DNA of 6,501 bases. It comes from Desulfuromonadaceae bacterium. GTDB taxonomy: Bacteria > Desulfobacterota > Desulfuromonadia > Desulfuromonadales > Syntrophotaleaceae. Of the stretch, positions 1 to 6,369 are shown in pieces. The stretch covers positions 1-6,501 of the forward strand of contig JAIOSZ010000126.1 in NCBI GenBank assembly GCA_021107335.1, read 5' to 3'. Position numbers and translations under genes: made by a program. Numbering within the stretch: the stretch's first letter is position 1; every line of letters starts with the position of its first letter. Under the pieces are notes generated by a model that had not been told where the DNA came from, did not search any database, and worked only from the letters and a program-made list of their open reading frames with translations.

Positions 1-818
<818 letters not shown>

Positions 819-919
819 AAATATCGTTCGAAACTTTATGCTACACGCCTTCATTGAAGACGGTGGCGACTCTTGGCCTCTAAGTCAATCGAAACACCAG
901 GTTACCGTCGACCATTCCC

Positions 920-1525
920 TCAAATAGTCTGGCGACCCTCAACGGCTCGATTGACTGTTGCGTCATCAACATACTCCAGATCGCTACCCATGGGTATACC
1001 ATGAGCCAGACGGCTCACTCGAATACCCAAAGGCCGAATCAGGCTGGCCAGATAATGAGCTGTTGCCTCGCCTTCAACACTGAAGTTTGTTGCCAGCAAT
1101 ACTTCCCGAACCGACCCATCTGCCAGACGGGTCATAAGTTCGGCAATTTTAAGTTGCGCAGGACCGATACCGTCAAGGGGCGATAGGGCTCCATGCAGCA
1201 CATGATAACGACCGCGATAAGAACGACTACGTTCAACGGCCATAAGGTCTTGAGGTTCCTGCACTACGCAGAGCAATTCTGAATCCCGAGCCGGGTCCGT
1301 ACAAACGGGACAGGGGTCATCCTCAGTATAATGGAAACAGATTGAGCAAAAGCGAGTCCGGGCCTTCATTTCCCGAATAGCTTCAGCCAACGACTCAGCC
1401 TCTGCATCCGGTTGCCGCAAGACAAAAAGAGCCAGTCGAGTCGCCGTTTTTTTTCCAACCCCCGGAAACTTGCCTAGCTCTGCAACCAGACGGTTAAACG
1501 AAGGGTTGATTTTCCAATCTATCAT
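920..1525 (-). CDS. recR: Recombination mediator protein RecR
   Basis: RecR acts in the RecFOR pathway. With RecO, and sometimes RecF, it helps load RecA onto SSB-coated single-stranded DNA at gaps during recombinational repair. The 201-residue length is normal for the family. In order there are an N-terminal helix-hairpin-helix region (LGKFPGVGKKTATRLAL, about 17-33), a four-cysteine zinc finger (Cys60, Cys63, Cys72, Cys75), a Toprim domain (from about 83, including CVVQEPQD at 86-93 and the family signature LSPLDGIGP at 114-122), and a C-terminal stretch with HGIPMGSDLEY. Gln at position 89 instead of the Glu of E. coli RecR is also found in Bacillus-type RecR, so I do not treat it as a defect. 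The ATG at 1523-1525 has a GGAAAG ribosome site a few bases upstream. It sits downstream of dnaX and ybaB, the usual cluster, but 240 bases after ybaB. Confidence 0.97.
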   Translation of the reverse strand: MIDWKINPSFNRLVAELGKFPGVGKKTATRLALFVLRQPDAEAESLAEAIREMKARTRFCSICFHYTEDDPCPVCTDPARDSELLCVVQEPQDLMAVERSRSYRGRYHVLHGALSPLDGIGPAQLKIAELMTRLADGSVREVLLATNFSVEGEATAHYLASLIRPLGIRVSRLAHGIPMGSDLEYVDDATVNRAVEGRQTI

Positions 1526-1541
1526 AAGCTTTCCGCCCGTA

Positions 1542-1661
1542 TCAACCTTTTTTCAAATGACGTTCTATTATGTATTTTTGATAAAAAAAATTGACAAAAA
1601 CCCCACCCCCGATGGCCGCCAGGGCGGCTACAGCGTGGGTTGCAAAGGCTAAGGACACCAC
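1542..1661 (-). CDS. Possible small membrane peptide between ybaB and recR
   Basis: I do not recognise this ORF. It fills part of the unusually long 240-base gap between ybaB and recR. Taking the GTG at 1659-1661 as start gives 39 residues. A GAGG lies eight bases before that GTG. The peptide has a hydrophobic alanine- and glycine-rich stretch (about residues 3-26, including AVAALAAIGGGVFVNFF) followed by a basic tail ending in RHLKKG, as in a single-span membrane protein with a positive cytoplasmic end. The stop (1542-1544) is 16 bases before the recR start, so the two could be translated together. The frame stays open upstream to 1745 (67 codons), with only TTG or GTG as possible starts and no ATG. 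Against it: no ATG, short length, and a T-rich coding strand that gives hydrophobic codons by chance. No function is proposed. Confidence 0.3.
   Translation of the reverse strand: MVSLAFATHAVAALAAIGGGVFVNFFYQKYIIERHLKKG
1567..1597 (-). promoter_or_regulatory. Weak candidate internal promoter before recR
   Basis: On the minus strand TTGTCA (1592-1597) and CATAAT (1567-1572) each match sigma-70 hexamers at five of six positions, but the spacer is 19 bases, longer than the preferred 17. The segment is AT-rich with a run of eight T (1583-1590). It would start transcription about 35 bases before recR. It overlaps the putative small ORF, so both are unlikely to be important at once. Confidence 0.22.
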
Positions 1662-1765
1662 CTCCGCAGCCTCAACCAATCGACGAGAATAAAGCAAAAC
1701 CTGAGCCCATACAACCAAAACACTACAAATATCGGCCCACAGGCCCTAACAGCAGCCGGCAGCTA

Positions 1766-2080
1766 TCACATAAGGCCGGGGATATTCATGCCACCAGTAA
1801 TCTTGGACATTTCTTCCTGAGCCATGGCCTGACTCTTCTTGACCGCCTCATTAACAGCGGCCATCACGAGATCCTGAAGCATTTCAACATCCTCCGGGTC
1901 AATCACGCTCGGCTCCATCCTGAGAGCCACCAACTGCTGAGCCCCATTAACCGTCGCGGTCACCATGCCGCCACCCGCCGAAGCCTCGACCTCTCGGGAT
2001 TGCAATTCCTCTTGCATGCGCGCCATCTTTTGTTGCATCTGCTGCGCCTGCTTCATGATATTTCCAAGACCTTTGGCCAT
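1766..2080 (-). CDS. ybaB: YbaB/EbfC family nucleoid-associated DNA-binding protein
   Basis: YbaB/EbfC proteins are small dimers that bind DNA with little sequence preference and are classed as nucleoid-associated; their exact role with DnaX and RecR is unsettled. This one has 104 residues, typical for the family. It starts MAKGLGNIMKQAQQMQQKM, a Gln/Met-rich amphipathic helix (about 5-30). The core follows (SAGGGMVTATVNGAQQLVAL, 34-53, then IDPEDVEMLQDLV, 60-72), then a helix with NEAVKKSQ and a Gly/Met-rich tail. The AGGAGGA at 2088-2094 lies seven bases before the ATG and fixes the start. It begins 81 bases after the dnaX stop on the same strand. No promoter or terminator is evident in that gap, so co-transcription with dnaX is likely. 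Confidence 0.95.
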   Translation of the reverse strand: MAKGLGNIMKQAQQMQQKMARMQEELQSREVEASAGGGMVTATVNGAQQLVALRMEPSVIDPEDVEMLQDLVMAAVNEAVKKSQAMAQEEMSKITGGMNIPGLM

Positions 2081-2161
2081 AGCTTCATCCTCCTCGCGCC
2101 CTGTCGGCGTTGTTTTTTCTTACACGTTCTGCAAACGCCCCCACCCTAAGGGCAGCGACAC

Positions 2162-3892
2162 CTACAGACTCTCCTTATCTATCGGCTTAATCTCTACAAT
2201 TTCCCCACCCAGAATCTCTTGGGCTGCCTTGATTACCGGATGCTTCCGAGCCTCCTGCTCCAACTGCTCTTTCCGGCCCGTTTCGCGGGAACGTCGTTCT
2301 TCCGCCAGCGAAGGAGGCACCCGATCACCATGATCACCGTCCACCGCCACGATACGAAGCTTCAGTGACTGCTGAAAGAAACTCTCGGCCAACGCCTGAA
2401 AAACCTCGGCTGTTTCCGCATCCTTCATCTGTTCCAGATAAAAAGAACCCGCCACAAAGCCGACTTCCAACTCCGGCAGAGCAAAGCGTACCAGACGACC
2501 GTGTTCAAGAATACTGCCGATTCGCGGCCGCTCTTTGCGAACATGCTGCACCAACTTGGGCCAACAGGTCTGATCGGCGACGCCGGCCGATGGCGCTGGC
2601 TCGGCAGCCGCAACGGACTCAGCAACGACTGTAGGTTCGGCCACAGGCACAACCTTAGCTGGTCGCGACTCTTCCCTGCGAACCGGCGGCGACCTTTCCG
2701 CTATCGGCGGAGTGACGGCAGCCACAGCAACAGCAGGACCGTTGCCGGTCAGGCGCCGCTCCAGATCCTCAACCTTGCGCAGCAAGGCACCAATTTCCTT
2801 ACCCGGCGGCAGATGGGTCAAGCGAACCAGAGTCATCTCCAACGCCAGGCGCGGGAAGCTCGACCCGGCCACTTCGGCCTCGGTCTTAACCAACAGAGTC
2901 AACACCCGCTGCAAATCTTCGACACCGCACCGATCGGCCAGTTGCTGCAACCGGGCTAATTCATCGACGGTTGTTTCGAGGAGATCCCCCGGCTCTTCTA
3001 CGACCTTGATCAGTACTAGCGTGCGAAAGGACTCGACCAGCTCCTGACAGAACCGGCGAAAAGAATGACCTAGGTCATCGACCCGACGCACACCGTCCAA
3101 GACACGGCGGCTGTCGCACTCGATGATTCCCTCGACCGTATCGAGCAGCAAACGCCGATCGACCATGCCGAGCAACCCCTGGACCTCTTCGTCCGCCACC
3201 TGATTACCGCAAAAGGCGAGAACTTGATCAAGAGTCGACAGAGCGTCGCGCATACTTCCCTCACCCCTTCGAGCCACCAGCGCTAGAGATCGATCGGAAA
3301 TCTCGACCTGCTCAGCATCAACCATCTTACGCAGATGCTCGACGATAGCCAGCAGGGAAATCTTGCGAAAGTCGAACCGCTGACAGCGGGACAATATAGT
3401 AATGGGGATTTTATGCGGTTCAGTCGTGGCAAAGATAAACTTGGCGTGGTCCGGCGGCTCTTCTAAGGTCTTCAACAGGGCGTTGAAAGCATTGATAGAG
3501 AGCATATGCACTTCATCGATAATGAAGATTTTGAAGCGGGAGTGAGAAGGCAGGTAGCGAATATTCTCTCGCAGCTCTCGAATATCGTCTACCCCAGTGT
3601 TAGAGGCACCATCGATTTCAAAAACATCCAGCCCCTGGCCTGCAGTGATTTCTAGACAAGAAGGACATTGCTGACAGGGCTGTGGCGAGAGCCCCTGTTC
3701 ACAGTTAAGCGCCTTGGCAAAAATTCTTGCCGCCGACGTTTTGCCGACACCACGCGCACCGGTGAACAGAAAAGCGTGATGAACACGCCCGGAGTTGATC
3801 GCATTGACGAGGGTCTGGCTGACATGTTCCTGACCAACCAGGTCCTCAAAGCTCTGGGGCCGATACTTTCGAGCCAGAACCAGATAGGACAT
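2162..3892 (-). CDS. dnaX: DNA polymerase III subunit gamma/tau (clamp-loader ATPase)
   Basis: DnaX is the ATP-driven motor of the clamp loader, which opens the beta sliding clamp and loads it on primed DNA. The protein has 576 residues. From the chosen start the landmarks match E. coli numbering: Walker A GARGVGKT (45-52), zinc-binding Cys64, Cys73, Cys76 and Cys79, Walker B IIDEVHML (124-131), the SRC motif (168-170) and sensor 2 GSMRDALS (Arg215). A lid and collar domain follows to about 370, then a Pro/Ala/Val-rich linker (about 395-455) and a C-terminal domain from WPKLV onward, as in tau-type proteins. The frame is open for 26 codons further upstream, but that extension runs into the SRP RNA gene and lacks family homology, whereas MSYLVLARKYRP is the standard N-terminus. 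GGAGG lies 12 bases before this ATG, slightly far. I see no A-run slippery site for gamma production. It heads the ybaB-recR cluster. Confidence 0.97.
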   Translation of the reverse strand: MSYLVLARKYRPQSFEDLVGQEHVSQTLVNAINSGRVHHAFLFTGARGVGKTSAARIFAKALNCEQGLSPQPCQQCPSCLEITAGQGLDVFEIDGASNTGVDDIRELRENIRYLPSHSRFKIFIIDEVHMLSINAFNALLKTLEEPPDHAKFIFATTEPHKIPITILSRCQRFDFRKISLLAIVEHLRKMVDAEQVEISDRSLALVARRGEGSMRDALSTLDQVLAFCGNQVADEEVQGLLGMVDRRLLLDTVEGIIECDSRRVLDGVRRVDDLGHSFRRFCQELVESFRTLVLIKVVEEPGDLLETTVDELARLQQLADRCGVEDLQRVLTLLVKTEAEVAGSSFPRLALEMTLVRLTHLPPGKEIGALLRKVEDLERRLTGNGPAVAVAAVTPPIAERSPPVRREESRPAKVVPVAEPTVVAESVAAAEPAPSAGVADQTCWPKLVQHVRKERPRIGSILEHGRLVRFALPELEVGFVAGSFYLEQMKDAETAEVFQALAESFFQQSLKLRIVAVDGDHGDRVPPSLAEERRSRETGRKEQLEQEARKHPVIKAAQEILGGEIVEIKPIDKESL

Positions 3893-3934
3893 TGGGCTCA
3901 AAGGCCTCCACAATCGAGGAATCTTGCTGCTACG

Positions 3935-3964
3935 AAAAAAAGATTGCCGACACAAGTGACAGCC
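3935..3964 (-). terminator. Intrinsic terminator of the SRP RNA gene (3' arm plus T-run)
   Basis: On the minus strand the 3' arm of the SRP RNA closing helix (3943-3964) is followed one base later by seven T (3935-3941). The matching 5' arm is 4053-4074. Of 22 positions 20 are Watson-Crick pairs, one is a G-T wobble and one a G-G mismatch. The hairpin-then-U-run layout is that of a Rho-independent terminator, though here the stem closes the whole RNA rather than a small local loop. It lies 42 bases before the dnaX ATG. Confidence 0.65.
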
Positions 3965-4061
3965 AGGCACCCCCGCGGCACACGGCTGAGGCCGTTACCG
4001 CTGCTCCCTCCCGGGTCTGACGGAGTTTACGGCCGTCCGTTGCGCGGGACCCGGCTGTCAC
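3956..4061 (-). ncRNA. ffs: Signal recognition particle RNA, small bacterial (4.5S) type
   Basis: This is the RNA scaffold of the signal recognition particle. It binds Ffh and FtsY and brings ribosomes making membrane proteins to the translocon. The minus strand reads GTCAGACCCGGGAGGGAGCAGC across the apical hairpin (about 4000-4021), matching the conserved GTCAG-stem-GGAA-stem-AGCAGC element of 4.5S RNA. The stem here is CCC/GGG where E. coli has UCC/GGA, a compensating change, and the loop is GGGA, still a GNRA tetraloop. The CCGCGCAACGG and CCGTGTGCCGCGGG arms correspond to the lower helix with GCAAC and GTGTGCC as in E. coli. The closing arms GTGACAGCC/GGCTGTCAC set the core ends; pairing extends outward to 3943 and 4074, so the primary transcript is probably longer. 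It sits 30-43 bases after tRNA-Ser with no clear promoter between, so it is likely co-transcribed with the tRNA. Confidence 0.93.
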
Positions 4062-4103
4062 TTCTATCGGCAATGGCCTACGGCCCTTGACTAATTATTA
4101 AAC

Positions 4104-4191
<88 letters not shown>

Positions 4192-4202
4192 GCAGGTTGG
4201 GC

Positions 4203-4231
4203 AGAATACAACAAAGGACTATTGCTGTAAA
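4203..4231 (-). promoter_or_regulatory. Sigma-70-type promoter for tRNA-Ser (and probably SRP RNA)
   Basis: On the minus strand TTTACA (4226-4231) and TATTCT (4203-4208) are separated by exactly 17 bases. Transcription would start around 4196, a few bases before the tRNA. The bases after the -10 are GC-rich (GCCC), the discriminator type seen at stringently controlled stable-RNA promoters. Two A-tracts on the same strand upstream of the -35 (4235-4239 and 4246-4252), about one helical turn apart, resemble an UP element for the alpha subunit. Confidence 0.75.
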
Positions 4232-4301
4232 GCCTTTTTGACAGCTTTTTTTCGTCACTGACAAACCGGGTTCAGTCCTCGCAAAAGGGCTGCAAAGAAA
4301 C

Positions 4302-6149
4302 TCAGCAGGATCCCGAAACGACACTCGGCAAAAAGACCTGAAATGTCGTCCCTGAGCCGACACGACTCTTAACCGACATAAAGCCTCCGGTCTGAGCAAC
4401 AATGCCGTAAGCCGTGGCCAACCCCAAGCCGGTCCCCTTGCCTTTCTGCTTGGTAGTAAAGAAGGGCTCGAAGATATGCGGTAGCACCTCTTCTGGGATC
4501 CCCTGGCCTTCGTCGGTCAACTCCAGCATCACATACGGACCCGGCTGCGCATCGAGAAATACTTGTGCTTGCGCGGCATCGAGAAGCCGGCTAAACGTGG
4601 AGATAGTCAACCGCCCCCCCGCCAGCATGGCGTCCCTGGCGTTGACTACCAGATTCAAAATCACCTGTTCCAGCCTGGCTGCATCGGCCATAACTGGGGC
4701 GATAGCAGGATCGGGCAAAACGACCAGCTCGATATCGACACCGAGCAATTGTTCCATCATGTCCTCAAGGCTGGCAATAAGCGCATTAAGGTCCAGTTCT
4801 ACAAGCTGCAACCGCTGACGTCGACTAAGAGCTAGAAGCTGATCGGTTAATGCGGCGGCTCGCTCCCCCGCCAGATTGATCTGCTCGGCACAACGGACTT
4901 GTTGTGGGTCAGCTAAAGAACCCTTCAAGGCGTCACTATAACCGATAATGGCTGTCAACAGATTATTAAAATCGTGCGCAAGACCCGCGGCGAGCCGCCC
5001 TACAGCTTCCAATTTCTGAGAATGGACCAACTGGTCCGACAGGCTTTGCCGCTCCGTATCGTCAAGGAGGTAACCGCGAACCTCGATCAGTTCGCCCTGC
5101 TCATCGAAAATACCCACCGCGGTCAGGATCAGGGTTAAGGCGCGGCCCGTCGGCGTTTGCGCTTCCAGCGCAACACGGTCTACTTTCCGCCCCCGCCGCA
5201 ATCGTTCCAAAAAACGCTCTCGGCTCTCCGGATCAGAATGGATGCTACGCATATCAAGCAGCAAAGCTGCTTCCACCGAATCAAAATCGAATATCCGCGC
5301 AAAGGATGGATTACAGGCCAACAACTGCCCATCGACCTTAGCAATAAAATCACCAGTCAGATCATCTTCAAAAAACTGTCGGTAGCGCTCCTCGCTCTCT
5401 TTCAAGCGGGCCATGGCTTCTTCGCGGTCGGTAATATCCAGAACTGTTCCAACCAGTCCCCCCAAGCTACCATCGGACTTAGTGAAGGTCGCCTTGTGGA
5501 AGACCACCTGCCTGACGCTACCATCACCGCGAACCAGCGTACTTTTATATGGCTGAACCCCTCCGTGGAGAAACAGCTCCTGGTCTTTGGCGTGATAGAT
5601 ATCGGCTACTTCTACCGGCGCCAAATCGAAGACCGACTTACCTACCACCTCCTCCCTAGTACAGCCTATATATTTCAGAAAGGCCTTGTTACAATCCAGG
5701 TAGCGGCCGGCTTCATCTTTGGAGAACATCGGTAGCGGAACCACATCTGCCACAGTCTTCGAATAGGAGTACTCCTGGCATAAACGCTCCTGCACCTTCT
5801 TGCGCTCGTTGATATTACAGACCTGCTCCGCCACCAAAGACACCTCACCCCGCTGGTCAAACAGAGGAAAGCAGCGCACCTCCACATGACCGATGCGGGA
5901 ATTAAACTTTTCGCGCACCAGCGGCTGGCCGCTGCGGAAAACCTCCAATACATGACAATTTTCACAGGGCCGCCCCTGATCAGGATAAAACAGGTCGTAA
6001 CAGTGCGCCCCCTTGCTCCGCAGATGCTCCGGCACATATTCATAACCGCCGCGCCAATTGCACATCTCAATCCGCAGATCCCGATTAATCACAGCAAGAA
6101 AATCTGGAATCTGCTCAACCATCCTTTTCAGCAAAGCGGAATTCATCAT
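4302..6149 (-). CDS. PAS-domain sensor histidine kinase, soluble, three PAS domains
   Basis: This is a predicted cytosolic two-component sensor that autophosphorylates on histidine in response to an unknown signal. From the start at 6149 it has 615 residues and no membrane segment. There are three PAS domains: PAS1 (about 10-115), PAS2 (about 130-243, ending in the DITDREEA linker) and PAS3 (about 255-367). The dimerisation domain follows, with the phospho-acceptor His392 in GLAHDFNNLL, then the ATPase domain with the N box (Asn499, Asn503 in NLVVNARDAM), G1 (DEGQGIP, 546-552), F box (IFEPFFTTK, 559-567) and G2 (GTGLGL, 572-577). PAS1 carries Cys50, Cys62 and Cys65, a C-x11-C-x2-C cluster. 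No receiver domain or adjacent response regulator is present, so its partner is unknown. GGGAG just upstream supports ATG 6149, or the next ATG at 6146; an in-frame ATG at 6230 has no ribosome site. The stop is about 70 bases before the tRNA promoter, with no evident terminator. Confidence 0.92.
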   Translation of the reverse strand: MMNSALLKRMVEQIPDFLAVINRDLRIEMCNWRGGYEYVPEHLRSKGAHCYDLFYPDQGRPCENCHVLEVFRSGQPLVREKFNSRIGHVEVRCFPLFDQRGEVSLVAEQVCNINERKKVQERLCQEYSYSKTVADVVPLPMFSKDEAGRYLDCNKAFLKYIGCTREEVVGKSVFDLAPVEVADIYHAKDQELFLHGGVQPYKSTLVRGDGSVRQVVFHKATFTKSDGSLGGLVGTVLDITDREEAMARLKESEERYRQFFEDDLTGDFIAKVDGQLLACNPSFARIFDFDSVEAALLLDMRSIHSDPESRERFLERLRRGRKVDRVALEAQTPTGRALTLILTAVGIFDEQGELIEVRGYLLDDTERQSLSDQLVHSQKLEAVGRLAAGLAHDFNNLLTAIIGYSDALKGSLADPQQVRCAEQINLAGERAAALTDQLLALSRRQRLQLVELDLNALIASLEDMMEQLLGVDIELVVLPDPAIAPVMADAARLEQVILNLVVNARDAMLAGGRLTISTFSRLLDAAQAQVFLDAQPGPYVMLELTDEGQGIPEEVLPHIFEPFFTTKQKGKGTGLGLATAYGIVAQTGGFMSVKSRVGSGTTFQVFLPSVVSGSC

Positions 6150-6249
6150 AAAGTCTCCCGTAGAGCTCCGGACGTAAACGCCCCGCACGCAAAAAGATAA
6201 AGGCAGCCAATAACAACAATCCAATGTCATTGATAACCGAACCTACCAT
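6115..6249 (-). CDS. Possible small membrane peptide overlapping the kinase start
   Basis: I do not recognise this ORF. It starts at an ATG (6247-6249) and encodes 44 residues in a different frame from the kinase, whose first 35 bases it overlaps. Residues 5-20 (VINDIGLLLLAAFIFL) form a strongly hydrophobic segment followed by an arginine-rich stretch (RAGRLRP), as in a one-span membrane peptide with a positive inside end. The overlap would allow translation to be coupled to the kinase. Against it: no clear ribosome site before the ATG, and a T-rich coding strand that produces hydrophobic codons by chance. It may be only an upstream leader ORF or nothing at all. Confidence 0.22.
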   Translation of the reverse strand: MVGSVINDIGLLLLAAFIFLRAGRLRPELYGRLYDEFRFAEKDG

Positions 6250-6333
6250 TTAACCCAACTGAATGCGTACCACTAAGCATTTCTCAGTCTGCCAGCCCCT
6301 TTTACCGTTATAAAACTTAATGCCAGAAACTAG

Positions 6334-6362
6334 TTGACACAAATTACCATCTGCACTAGAGT
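6334..6362 (+). promoter_or_regulatory. Candidate promoter of the Fur-family gene
   Basis: A perfect TTGACA (6334-6339) is followed after 17 bases by TAGAGT (6357-6362), four of six matches to a -10. Transcription would begin near 6368-6370, at or beside the first ATG of the regulator. On the opposite strand TATAAC (6307-6312) could be a -10 for the divergent kinase but lacks a good -35. The rest of the 220-base divergent gap (6150-6369) shows no clear Fur or PerR operator. Confidence 0.5.
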
Positions 6363-6369
6363 CCCATCC

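Noticed and set aside
859..909. Nested inverted repeats GACGGT/ACCGTC and GACT/AGTC downstream of recR
   Set aside because: Short arms, a 39-base outer loop and no T-run; consistent with chance.
1640..2149. Long plus-strand open frame (169 codons) opposite ybaB
   Set aside because: It is antisense to a clear ybaB, its product is a low-complexity His/Leu/Pro-rich translation, and no family is recognisable.
4224..4252. Plus-strand terminator-like element: GCTGT, 12-base loop, ACAGC, then seven T
   Set aside because: The stem is only five pairs, no plus-strand gene lies upstream, and the same bases are better explained as the -35 and A-tract region of the minus-strand tRNA promoter.
4257..4276. 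Inverted repeat ACTGA/TCAGT after the kinase stop
   Set aside because: Five base pairs with no T-run next to it on either strand; not enough for a terminator call.
5157..5735. 192-codon plus-strand open frame opposite the kinase
   Set aside because: Antisense shadow of a gene with all kinase motifs intact; no recognisable domain in the translation.
6305..6322. PerR-box-like sequence around TTATAAAACTTAAT in the divergent gap
   Set aside because: Only one half-site fits the 7-1-7 inverted repeat; the other half matches poorly, so it is not called an operator.
6300..6330. Possible sigma-54 promoter (TGGCAT) upstream of the kinase
   Set aside because: No GC element at the required -12 spacing.
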